From assembly GCA_013362195.1 (NCBI GenBank), contig JABFWM010000659.1, positions 1 through 6,775 of the forward strand: DNA of 6,775 bases, in the 5' to 3' direction. Source of the DNA: Acidobacteriota bacterium. GTDB lineage: Bacteria > Acidobacteriota > Vicinamibacteria > Vicinamibacterales > 2-12-FULL-66-21. A program made the translations under genes and the position numbers. Below, piece by piece: positions 1-6,775 of this stretch (position 1 is its first letter; the number at the start of each line of letters is the position of its first letter). The notes beneath the pieces were generated by a model. The model saw only the letters and a program-made list of their open reading frames with translations. It did no database searches and was not told the DNA's origin.

Positions 1-182
1 TAGAACCGCAGCGGCGCCGGCCGGTGCAGCAGCGCCTCGCCGATGCCGGCCACGTTGCCGTGGCCGAAGATCCCGAACACGCCGGCGAAGAACGGATGGT
101 CGCGTCCGTCGCGCGAGACGTGCTGCGCGGCGAGGAAGCGGACCAGGGCCTGAGCGACGGTGAGGCGAGTGGTGGCAGCCAC
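1..182 (-). CDS. iolD: IolD, 3D-(3,5/4)-trihydroxycyclohexane-1,2-dione acylhydrolase, N-terminal fragment (runs off left edge)
   Basis: Reading leftward from a GTG at 182-180, 60 codons are visible before the window ends. The peptide has the family's typical start: RLTVAQALVRFLAAQ, then a DG-containing turn, then FGIFGHGNVAGIGEAL (about residues 6-20 and 36-51). This closely follows the N-terminus of known IolD proteins. IolD is a cytoplasmic thiamine-diphosphate enzyme that hydrolyses the cyclic dione of inositol catabolism to 5-deoxyglucuronate. Only the start of its N-terminal PYR domain is visible; full proteins are about 600-650 residues. I chose GTG because homology begins a few residues after it and no ATG lies nearby in this frame. 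The ATG at 192-190 is out of frame, and a CTG at 200-198 is a weaker alternative. No Shine-Dalgarno sequence precedes it. It diverges from the transporter operon, and iolG and iolB at 3791-5674 support the assignment. Confidence 0.9.
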   Translation of the reverse strand, partial: MAATTRLTVAQALVRFLAAQHVSRDGRDHPFFAGVFGIFGHGNVAGIGEALLHRPAPLRF

Positions 183-190
183 GGCGCCGC

Positions 191-196
191 ATGCTA
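191..196 (-). promoter_or_regulatory. Possible -10 box for iolD (TAGCAT)
   Basis: On the minus strand TAGCAT fits the loose TANNNT -10 pattern and ends 8 bases before the GTG of iolD. A transcript started from it would be leaderless or nearly so, which would fit the absence of a ribosome binding site. No convincing -35 was found. This is one hexamer in GC-rich DNA, so support is weak. Confidence 0.25.
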
Positions 197-240
197 ACAG
201 ATCGCGCGAGAACGCCGCAAAGCCGCGCGCGCCGCCGCCG

Positions 241-259
241 GCCGGCGAACCGCGCCGGC
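241..259. promoter_or_regulatory. Inverted repeat, candidate operator in the divergent spacer
   Basis: GCCGGCG (241-247) and CGCCGGC (253-259) are perfect 7-bp inverted arms around a 5-base spacer, AACCG. The element covers the -35 position of the rightward -10 box at 268-273. It also covers the start-site region expected from the leftward TATAGT at 271-266. A dimeric regulator bound here could control both directions, as inositol repressors do in other bacteria. No regulator gene is in the window. The arms are all G/C, so chance occurrence in this background is a real alternative. Confidence 0.35.
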
Positions 260-265
260 AGGCGG

Positions 266-273
266 ACTATACT
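266..273. promoter_or_regulatory. Overlapping divergent -10 boxes (TATACT rightward, TATAGT leftward)
   Basis: The 8-base ACTATACT contains TATACT on the plus strand (268-273, 5 of 6 to consensus) and TATAGT on the minus strand (271-266, also 5 of 6). It is one of very few AT-rich patches in the spacer. Rightward transcription would start near 280, leaving about 12 bases of leader before the ATPase ATG. Leftward transcription would start near 259, about 77 bases upstream of the iolD GTG. Neither direction has a good -35 (the rightward position reads GCGAAC), so an activator or weak basal activity is possible. Confidence 0.5.
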
Positions 274-291
274 GACCGCGCTCCCGTGGAC

Positions 292-1796
<1,505 letters not shown>

Positions 1797-1797
<1 letters not shown>

Positions 1798-2735
1798 TGC
1801 GCGGCGCGCTGGCGTCCGGGCGCCGCCTGGGGACGCTCGCCGGGCTGTTCGGCCTCTGCGTGCTGCTCTGGGCGCTGACGCCGCACTTCCTCACCGTCGC
1901 GAACCTGCTCAACGTGCTCGAGCAGACGGCGATCAATGCGGTCATTGCCGCCGGGATGACCTTCGTGATCGTCTCGGGCGGCATCGACCTGTCGGTGGGA
2001 TCGCTCGTCGCGGTGGCCGGGGTGGTCCTCGCCGCCGCGCTCCATCGCAGCATGCCGATCGCGGTCGCGCTCGCGGCGTCGCTGGGCGTCGGCGTCGGCT
2101 TCGGGCTGCTGAACGGCGTCGCCATCACCTGGGGACGGCTGCCCCCCTTCATCGCGACGCTCGGCATGATGAGCATCGCGCGCGGCTGCGCGCTGCTCTT
2201 CACCGAAGGGCGGCCGGTCTCGGGCTTCGATCCCGCCTTCCGCAGCGTCGCGACCGCGAAGCTCGCCGCCATTCCCGCGCCGGTGTTCGTCACCGTTGGC
2301 GTCTATCTGCTCGCGCACTTCGTGCTCTCCGCCACGCGGTTCGGCCGCTACGTCTATTCGATGGGCGGCAACGAAGAAGCGACGCGGCTCTCGGGCGTCA
2401 ACGTCCGGCTGCACAAAACGCTCGTCTACGGCGTGTCGGGACTGGCAAGCGCGGTGGCCGCCGTGCTGCTGACCGCGCGGTTGAACTCGGCGCAGCCGAT
2501 TGCGGGCATCATGTACGAGCTCGATGCGATTGCCGCGACGGTCATTGGCGGGACGAGCCTGATGGGCGGCGAGGGTGGCCTGGGCGGCACGATCATCGGC
2601 GCGCTGATCATGGGCGTGCTGCGCAATGGCCTGAACCTGCTGGGCGTCTCGTCGTTCGTTCAGCAGATCGTCATCGGTCTCGTCATCGTCGTCGCGGTCC
2701 TGATCGATACGATGCTGAAATCGAGGAAGACATGA
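1797..2735 (+). CDS. CUT2-family sugar ABC importer, permease subunit (RbsC type)
   Basis: A 312-residue, strongly hydrophobic inner-membrane protein with about 8-10 predicted membrane segments, the first at about residues 11-28. It carries RbsC-family landmarks: SGGIDLSVGS (60-69), GGNEEATRLSG (190-200) and a glycine-rich loop VIGGTSLMGGEGG (249-261) followed by two more hydrophobic stretches. CUT2 permeases work as a homodimer with one double ATPase and one binding protein, so one permease gene is complete equipment. Its ATG overlaps the last base of the ATPase stop codon (TGATG), implying coupled translation and fixed stoichiometry. The stop is followed after 5 bases by a strong hairpin (2741-2768), which may set the ratio of this transcript to that of the binding protein. 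Substrate is inferred as inositol or a related sugar from context only. Confidence 0.92.
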
Positions 2736-2740
2736 ACCCT

Positions 2741-2793
2741 GTTAGCCGGGTCTTCAGACCCGGCTAACGAGGCCGGTCTAACCTCAAGACCCG
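2741..2793. repeat. Perfect hairpin with a decayed second copy between permease and binding-protein genes
   Basis: GTTAGCCGGGTC (2741-2752) and GACCCGGCTAAC (2757-2768) form a perfect 12-bp stem closing a TTCA loop; as DNA the arms extend to 13 bp around a 2-base centre. Downstream, CCGGTCTAAC (2773-2782) repeats CCGGCTAAC (2760-2768) with one inserted base, and AGACCCG occurs at both 2756-2762 and 2787-2793. CGGGTCTT (2747-2754) can therefore pair either inside the main stem or with AAGACCCG (2786-2793). No T-run follows, so it does not look like an ordinary intrinsic terminator. A REP-like intergenic repeat or an mRNA-stability or processing element is more likely. Whether it recurs elsewhere cannot be seen here. 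Confidence 0.75.
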
Positions 2794-2805
2794 CATACGT
2801 GTTAC

Positions 2806-2810
2806 GGAGG
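2806..2810 (+). promoter_or_regulatory. Ribosome binding site of the binding-protein gene
   Basis: GGAGG lies 6 bases before the GTG at 2817 and decides the start in favour of that codon. An in-frame GTG at 2799 would place this motif inside the coding region. It is among the best ribosome binding sites in the window, fitting the high expression binding proteins usually need. Confidence 0.8.
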
Positions 2811-2816
2811 ACACTG

Positions 2817-3794
2817 GTGGACAAACGTCAACGTGTGATGTCCTGTCTGACGCTCTGCGCGGTGATCGCGATTGCCGGCGCGTGCAATCGCGAGGCGGCG
2901 CGCGGGACCGGTGGCGGCAAGCCGCGCGTCGCGCTGGTCATGAAGACGCTGAACAACCCGTTCTTCATCGACATGCAGCGCGGCGCCGAACAGGCGGCCA
3001 AGGATCTGAACGTCGATCTCGTCGTGCAGGCCGCCGAGCGCGAGACGGACGTCGAGCGGCAGATGCAGATCGTCGAGAACCTGATCCAGGCGCATGTCGG
3101 TGCGCTCGCGCTCACGCCGTCGGGCTCGCGCGAGGTCGTTCCCGTCGTCGGCAAGGCGAACCAGGCCAACATTCCCGTCGTCATCGTCGACACGCGGCTC
3201 GATCAGAAGGCCGCGGCGGATGCCGGGGTCAAGACGGCGAGCTTCGTCGGTTCGGACAACTACAAGGGCGGACAGATCATCGGCGGCTACCTCGTGAAGG
3301 TGTCGAACGGCAAGGCCAGGGTCGCCGTGCTCGAGGGGATTCCCGGGCACGAGACGGGCGACTCGCGCGTGCGCGGCTTCAGAGATGCGATCAAAGGCGC
3401 GCCCGGCGTGACGATTGTCGCATCGCAGCCGGCGAACTGGGAACGCGACCAGGGCTTCAACGTCTTCCAGAACATCCTGCAGGCGCATCCGGACGTCGAC
3501 ACGGTGTTCGCGTGCAACGACATCATGGGGCTCGGCGCGATTGAGGCGATCGCAGCCGCGAACAAGTCCGGCCAGATCCGCGTGCTCGGGTTCGACGCCA
3601 TAGACGATGCGAGGAAGGCGATTACCGACGGCCGGATGGCCGCAACGGTCGCGCAGTATCCCGACGAGATGGGACGCGCCGCGATCGAGGCGGCGGTGAA
3701 GGCCATGAAGGGGGAACCGGTCCCCGCGGACATCGGCGTGCGCATCGGCCTCATCACCAAGGACAACGCCGCCAGGGAGAGCGACAGGAAATGA
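2817..3794 (+). CDS. Sugar ABC transporter substrate-binding lipoprotein (RbsB/IbpA-like, type I periplasmic fold)
   Basis: A 325-residue binding protein that would capture the sugar outside the inner membrane and deliver it to the 292-2735 transporter. The N-terminus has a basic start and a hydrophobic stretch, and ends AGA|C at Cys23. This is a lipoprotein signal, although Ala rather than Leu at -3 is a weak lipobox. Positions known to contact sugar in ribose-binding relatives are conserved: NNPFF (46-50), Asp125 and Arg127 in VDTR, DSRVRGF (182-188), Asn234 in ACND, Asp260 in GFDA and Gln280 in VAQYPDEMG. The start at GTG 2817 follows a GGAGG. Its end overlaps the iolG-like gene by four bases (ATGA), tying uptake to the first catabolic step. 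Inositol as ligand is inferred from that linkage; ribose or another sugar cannot be excluded from motifs. Confidence 0.92.
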   Translation: MDKRQRVMSCLTLCAVIAIAGACNREAARGTGGGKPRVALVMKTLNNPFFIDMQRGAEQAAKDLNVDLVVQAAERETDVERQMQIVENLIQAHVGALALTPSGSREVVPVVGKANQANIPVVIVDTRLDQKAAADAGVKTASFVGSDNYKGGQIIGGYLVKVSNGKARVAVLEGIPGHETGDSRVRGFRDAIKGAPGVTIVASQPANWERDQGFNVFQNILQAHPDVDTVFACNDIMGLGAIEAIAAANKSGQIRVLGFDAIDDARKAITDGRMAATVAQYPDEMGRAAIEAAVKAMKGEPVPADIGVRIGLITKDNAARESDRK

Positions 3795-4804
3795 AGCTGA
3801 AGGTCGGATTGATCGGGCTGGGGCGGCTCGGGCGCGTGTACGCGCGCGATCTTTCGTCGCGGATCGGGGAAACGACGTTGACGGCCGTGGCCGATACGGA
3901 TGCGGATCTCGCGGCGCGCGTCGCCGCGGAGTTCGAGGTCCCGGCATCATACCGGCACCCCGAGGAGCTGCTGGCCGACCGCGACGTCGACGCGGCCGTC
4001 ATCGTCAGCCCCACCCACACGCACAGGGACGTGGTCATTGCCGCCATGCAGGCGCGCAAGCCGACGTTCTGTGAGAAGCCGCTGGCCCTGTCGCTCGAAG
4101 AGTGCCGCGCGATGGCGGCGGCGGTGCAGTCGAGCGGCGCGTTCTTTCAGATGGGATTCATGCGGCGCTTCGATCCGGGCTACGCGGCCGGCAAGCAGCA
4201 GGTCGATGCCGGACGGATCGGGCGGCCGGTCGTCTTCAAGTCGACGTCGCGCGATCCGTACCGGCCCAGCCTCGAGTACGCGAACCCGGCGAGCAGCGGC
4301 GGCATTCTCGTCGACATGGGGATCCACGATTTCGATCTCGCGCGCTGGTTCATGGGCGACGTGAAGACCGTGTCAGCGGTCGGCGGCGTGCTCGCCTATC
4401 CCGAGATGGCGTCGGTCGGCGACATCGACAATGCGATTACGACGCTGACGTTCGCCGACGGCCGCCTCGGCGTCGTCGATCTGACGCGCAACGGCATCTA
4501 CGGCTACGACATCACGACGGAGCTGCTCGGCACCGAGGGCACGGTGCGCATCGGCTACCTGCGCGAGACGCCGGTGCTGACGATGACGAAAAACCAGGTG
4601 GCGCACGATACCGTCCCGTATTTCATGGAGCGGTTCGAGCGCGCCTACACGCTGCAGCTGCAGAACTTCGCGCAGAACGTCCTCGCCGGGCGCGAGCCGC
4701 CGATCACGATTCGCGACGGCGTCGAGGCGCTGCGGGTGGCGCTCGCCGCAACCAGGGCCTGCAAGACGGGGCAGCCCGTCGCCGTCGATTCGATCACGAA
4801 CTAA
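3791..4804 (+). CDS. iolG: Gfo/Idh/MocA oxidoreductase, probable inositol 2-dehydrogenase
   Basis: A 337-residue cytoplasmic dehydrogenase, the usual length for IolG. It would oxidise myo-inositol to 2-keto-myo-inositol with NAD+. The N-terminal Rossmann fold has GLGRLG (9-14) and an acidic residue, Asp35, at the end of the second strand, which favours NAD over NADP. Lys96 lies in the CEKPLAL motif, and Asp175 with His179 in VDMGIHDFD complete the family's Lys-Asp-His catalytic set. FMRRFDP (about 119-125) is also typical. It starts inside the stop of the binding-protein gene (ATGA overlap), with AGGGAGA about 10 bases upstream. The downstream iolB and divergent iolD make inositol the best substrate. 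The Gfo/Idh/MocA family is broad, so a scyllo- or chiro-inositol dehydrogenase is the main alternative. Confidence 0.85.
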   Translation: MKLKVGLIGLGRLGRVYARDLSSRIGETTLTAVADTDADLAARVAAEFEVPASYRHPEELLADRDVDAAVIVSPTHTHRDVVIAAMQARKPTFCEKPLALSLEECRAMAAAVQSSGAFFQMGFMRRFDPGYAAGKQQVDAGRIGRPVVFKSTSRDPYRPSLEYANPASSGGILVDMGIHDFDLARWFMGDVKTVSAVGGVLAYPEMASVGDIDNAITTLTFADGRLGVVDLTRNGIYGYDITTELLGTEGTVRIGYLRETPVLTMTKNQVAHDTVPYFMERFERAYTLQLQNFAQNVLAGREPPITIRDGVEALRVALAATRACKTGQPVAVDSITN

Positions 4805-4808
4805 TCAC

Positions 4809-4813
4809 AGGAG
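4809..4813 (+). promoter_or_regulatory. Ribosome binding site of iolB
   Basis: AGGAG lies 6 bases upstream of the ATG at 4820, in the 15-base gap after the iolG stop. It fixes the iolB start and indicates independent initiation rather than pure translational coupling. Confidence 0.75.
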
Positions 4814-4819
4814 CCATCC

Positions 4820-5674
4820 ATGGCGCGGAAGGTCAAGATTCAATCCCGCTCCGCAGGACCGCGCGAATCGCGTGTGCTCGTCGGCGTCACGCCGCGCCAG
4901 GCCGGCTGGCGCTACGTGCAGTTCTCGGTGCGGCAGATCGCGGCAAGGGATTCGTGGCGAGACCGCACGGACGCTGCGGAGCTGTGTCTTGTCCTGCTCG
5001 AAGGACGCTGCCGCGTGTCGTGGGACGGCGTCGAGGCCGAGATCGGCCCGCGTGCGGACGTGTTCAGCGCCTATCCCCACGCCGTGTATCTGCCGCGCAA
5101 GACGGCATTCACGGTCGAGGCCATCGAGCGCACGGTGATCGCGGACTGCCGCGCGCCAGCCACGCAATCGCTGCCCGCCCGCGTGATTCCGCCTCAGGAC
5201 TGCGGCTTCGAGATCCGCGGCGGCGGCAATGCCACGCGTCAGATCGTCGACGTCATCCCGCCGTCGTTCCAGGCGCAGCGGCTGATGATTTGCGAGGTCT
5301 ACACGCCGAGCGGCAACTGGTCCAGCTATCCGCCCCACAAGCACGACAAGGACAATCCGCCGGCGGAGGTGGACCTCGAAGAGGTCTACTACTACCGCTT
5401 CAAGGACCGCGACGCGTATGGGATTCAGCGCTTGTACGGGCCGAACGATCGCGGCGATCAGGCGGTGACGGTGCGCAGCGGCGATCTGGTGCTCGTGCGC
5501 GACGGCTATCACCCCTTCGTCGCCGCGCACGGCTACGACGCGTACTATCTCAACGTCCTCGCAGGCACCCGCCGCAGCATGGCCGCGAGCGACGACCCGC
5601 GCTACGCGGGCTTCCGCGCGCGGTGGCCCGAGCCCGATCCGCGCGTCCCTGTGGTCGCCCCGCCGGGGCGGTGA
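4820..5674 (+). CDS. iolB: 5-deoxy-glucuronate isomerase IolB
   Basis: A 284-residue cytoplasmic two-cupin (bicupin) enzyme, close to the usual 270-300 residues. It converts 5-deoxyglucuronate, the IolD product, into 5-dehydro-2-deoxygluconate. The C-terminal cupin contains the recognisable IolB/KduI metal site: His173 and His175 in YPPHKHD, Glu187/Glu188 in LEEVYYYRF, and His231 in DGYHPF. CEVYTPSGNWSSYPPHKHD (about 157-176) is a strong family stretch, and the N-terminal half also reads like IolB (ELCLVLLEGRCRV). Start chosen at ATG 4820 behind AGGAG. It is the last gene of the rightward set. Its final codons are GC-rich and can fold into hairpins that run past the stop. The enzyme is rather specific to inositol catabolism, so it anchors the reading of the whole cluster. 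Confidence 0.94.
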   Translation: MARKVKIQSRSAGPRESRVLVGVTPRQAGWRYVQFSVRQIAARDSWRDRTDAAELCLVLLEGRCRVSWDGVEAEIGPRADVFSAYPHAVYLPRKTAFTVEAIERTVIADCRAPATQSLPARVIPPQDCGFEIRGGGNATRQIVDVIPPSFQAQRLMICEVYTPSGNWSSYPPHKHDKDNPPAEVDLEEVYYYRFKDRDAYGIQRLYGPNDRGDQAVTVRSGDLVLVRDGYHPFVAAHGYDAYYLNVLAGTRRSMAASDDPRYAGFRARWPEPDPRVPVVAPPGR

Positions 5675-5695
5675 CGTCGGGGCGACAGCCGCCCC
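5656..5695 (+). terminator. GC-rich hairpin chain at the iolB 3' end, possible transcript end
   Basis: CGCCCC (5656-5661) and GGGGCG (5665-5670) form a 6-bp stem with a 3-base loop across the last codons of iolB. A second pair, GGGGCG (5679-5684) and CGCCCC (5690-5695), forms another stem with a 5-base loop just after the stop. The four blocks can also pair crosswise. There is no T-run, so an intrinsic terminator is not proved; Rho-dependent ending or 3'-end protection are alternatives. Confidence 0.35.
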
Positions 5696-5721
5696 ACGCT
5701 CGGGGCTCAGCCACCCCACGC
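5677..5721. repeat. Imperfect tandem duplication after iolB
   Basis: Two adjacent copies of 23 and 22 bases (5677-5699 and 5700-5721) both begin TCGGGGC and end CCCCACGC, differing in the middle (GACAGCCG versus TCAGCCA). Each contains GGGG and CCCC arms able to pair. It lies directly after the iolB stop, in the 205-base gene-free stretch 5675-5879. Replication slippage or a dispersed GC-rich intergenic repeat could explain it. Confidence 0.6.
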
Positions 5722-5769
5722 TTCCAGCGACGTTCGGGTGAATGGCGAGGCCTGTGAGCTGACGTACAC

Positions 5770-5787
5770 GGAGAGCTCGGAGAGCTC
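5770..5787. repeat. Short tandem repeat, two copies of GGAGAGCTC
   Basis: GGAGAGCTC occurs at 5770-5778 and again at 5779-5787, exactly adjacent. Each copy contains the palindrome GAGCTC. No function is suggested by position; it sits mid-way between the convergent iolB and kinase genes and is probably a slippage product. Confidence 0.6.
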
Positions 5788-5821
5788 GCGGAGGACGGCT
5801 CTTTAGTAGAGGGTGGCGGGT

Positions 5822-5850
5822 CCGTGCTCTGCGTGTCCGTCAGTGCACGG
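5822..5850. terminator. Hairpin between convergent genes, possible bidirectional terminator
   Basis: CCGTGCTCTG (5822-5831) and CAGTGCACGG (5841-5850) pair over 10 positions with one T-T mismatch, closing a 9-base loop. It begins 29 bases beyond the kinase stop on the minus strand and about 150 bases beyond iolB. That is where transcripts from both sides should end. No T-tract flanks it on either strand, so it would be an atypical or Rho-assisted terminator. Confidence 0.4.
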
Positions 5851-5879
5851 CCGCCGCAACTGAGAGGAGTGGCTGCCTG

Positions 5880-6775
5880 TTACCCTCGAACCGCCGCTTG
5901 CTGCATCAGGCGCGTCGCCTCTTCGCGTGTGGGGACGCCGTTGATGGCGCCGAGGCGCGTGCAGCTGACGCCGGCGGCGGCGTTGGCGAAGCGCAGCATC
6001 TCCTGCGCCCCGTCGCCGCGGAGCATCGCGACGATCAGAGCGCCGCGGAAAACGTCGCCGGCGCCGGTCGTATCGACGGCGTCGATCACGAAGGCCGGCT
6101 CCTGATAGAGGCGGTCGCCGTCGAGCATGATCGCGCCGCGCGGGCCGAGCGTCACGCACATGCGGCCGGCGTTCAGCCGGCGCAGCTTCCGCAGCGCGCG
6201 CTCGAAGTCGACCTCCCCCGTCAGCGCCTTCGGCACGTGCTCCGCGAACATCGGCATCGTCACCGCCGCGACCAGCTCCTCGGTGCGCGGCGTGATCCGA
6301 TCGATGTCGCTCGTGACCACGACGCCGGCGGCGCGGGCGATCAGCGCGGCGCGGATCGCCGCGTCCTGATCCACATCGTCCACGTGGACGACGCGGGCGG
6401 CGGTCAGGATCTCGGGCGGCAGCTCGCGCGGACGCAGGGTCAGGCCTTCGTGGCGATCCCAGAGGACGATGCGCTCGCCCGCCTGTTCGTCGACCATGAT
6501 GACGGCGAACTGGTTGGTGACGTCGCGGATGACCGCGTCGGTCATGTCGACGTCGCGCCGCGCCAGCTCGTCCCGCAGGCGGCGCCCGTTGTCGTCGGTG
6601 CCGGTCGCGCCGATATACTTCGTCTTCAGCCCCATCGCCGTGCACGTGCACAGCGCGGTTGCCACCTGCCCTCCACAAGAGAGCGAGTGGCTGCTGATGC
6701 GCATCTTCGCGTTGTGACCGTCGCGTTCCGGGTAGGCGGGAAGCTGGTAGACGTAGTCGACGGAGTTCGCGCCGA
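5880..6775 (-). CDS. PfkB-family carbohydrate kinase, N-terminus cut off by right edge
   Basis: The leftward frame is open from the window edge to the TAA at 5882-5880, giving 298 complete codons; only about the first ten to twenty residues should be missing. The ATG at 6704-6702 is internal. Upstream of it the frame still reads GANSVDYVYQLPAYPERDG, which is typical PfkB N-terminal sequence. Next comes the glycine pair of the sugar site, SCGGQVATA (Gly codons 6674-6669), and near the C-terminus the signature DTTGAGDVFRGA, with the catalytic Asp at 6056-6054. The enzyme should phosphorylate a sugar or sugar acid with ATP in the cytoplasm. Its place beside iol genes suggests the 5-dehydro-2-deoxygluconokinase step. 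However, the usual IolC pattern (for example GGSPANIA) is absent, and the enzyme looks more like a generic ribokinase or sulfofructokinase-type member. It is convergent with, and separate from, the operon. Substrate is left open. Confidence 0.88.
   Translation of the reverse strand, partial: GANSVDYVYQLPAYPERDGHNAKMRISSHSLSCGGQVATALCTCTAMGLKTKYIGATGTDDNGRRLRDELARRDVDMTDAVIRDVTNQFAVIMVDEQAGERIVLWDRHEGLTLRPRELPPEILTAARVVHVDDVDQDAAIRAALIARAAGVVVTSDIDRITPRTEELVAAVTMPMFAEHVPKALTGEVDFERALRKLRRLNAGRMCVTLGPRGAIMLDGDRLYQEPAFVIDAVDTTGAGDVFRGALIVAMLRGDGAQEMLRFANAAAGVSCTRLGAINGVPTREEATRLMQQAAVRG

Noticed and set aside
160..291. 44 extra residues upstream of the ATPase ATG from a GTG at 160
   Set aside because: The extension overlaps the iolD start on the other strand, crosses the promoter-like region, and is unlike the N-termini of RbsA/MglA proteins, which begin just before the conserved LLQM..ISKQFPGV segment.
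2741..2768. Classical intrinsic terminator after the permease gene
   Set aside because: The stem is strong, but the following bases are GAGGCC with no T-run, and the binding-protein gene downstream belongs functionally to the same operon with no good promoter of its own visible.
2736..2816. Separate promoter for the binding-protein gene
   Set aside because: Candidate -10 strings such as TAACCT (2779-2784) have no matching -35 at proper spacing and fall within the repeat structure.
2802..3950. Minus-strand frame of 382 codons opposite the binding-protein gene
   Set aside because: Arg/Asp/Leu-rich composition and complementarity to a well-conserved binding-protein gene mark it as a GC-driven shadow.
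4102..5757. Plus-strand frame of 551 codons across iolG and iolB
   Set aside because: Both iolG and iolB are intact in other frames with catalytic residues in place; this frame encodes an arginine-rich nonsense composition.
5803..6678. Alternative minus-strand frame overlapping the kinase
   Set aside because: The frame ending at 5880 carries the full PfkB signature (DTTGAGD), while this one is Arg/Asp-rich without motifs.
6702..6704. ATG at 6704 as the true start of the kinase
   Set aside because: The upstream in-frame residues GANSVDYVYQLPAYPERDG are conserved-type PfkB N-terminal sequence, so the gene extends beyond the window.

Overview
The window is GC-rich (roughly two thirds G+C), densely coded bacterial DNA. 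It carries part of a myo-inositol catabolism (iol) locus together with a complete sugar ABC importer of the CUT2 (ribose/galactose/inositol) family. The organism cannot be named from this sequence. High GC, a lipoprotein-type binding protein, GTG starts and few Shine-Dalgarno sites would suit an Acidobacteriota-like or similar high-GC bacterium, but that is inference with low confidence.

Layout. At the left edge, reading leftward, lie the first 60 codons of iolD, the ThDP-dependent ring-opening hydrolase of the inositol pathway. A 109-base divergent spacer (183-291) holds an inverted repeat and promoter-like -10 boxes facing both ways. Rightward from it runs a tight five-gene set: a double-domain ATPase (292-1797), a permease (1797-2735, overlapping the ATPase gene by 1 base), a lipoprotein substrate-binding protein (2817-3794), an IolG-type inositol dehydrogenase (3791-4804, ATGA overlap) and iolB (4820-5674). 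The only sizeable gap in the set is the 81 bases between permease and binding-protein genes. It contains a perfect 12-13 bp hairpin plus a decayed partial copy able to form an alternative pairing.

After iolB comes a 205-base spacer without a credible gene (5675-5879). It holds a GC-rich tandem repeat and hairpins. A leftward PfkB-family sugar kinase gene, convergent with the operon, then runs off the right edge.

How the genes fit together (family knowledge plus inference): the ABC importer would bring in inositol or a related cyclitol. IolG oxidises it to 2-keto-myo-inositol. The dehydratase IolE, not in the window, would make the trihydroxycyclohexanedione. IolD opens the ring to 5-deoxyglucuronate, and IolB isomerises that to 5-dehydro-2-deoxygluconate. 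The next step is a PfkB-family kinase (IolC) in known pathways. The kinase here is a positional candidate, but the part visible does not look like classical IolC. IolJ and IolA functions are also absent from the window. No mobile element, tRNA, rRNA or CRISPR array was seen. The coding content is a recognisable catabolic module rather than a wholly new system. The non-coding signals are the less explained part.
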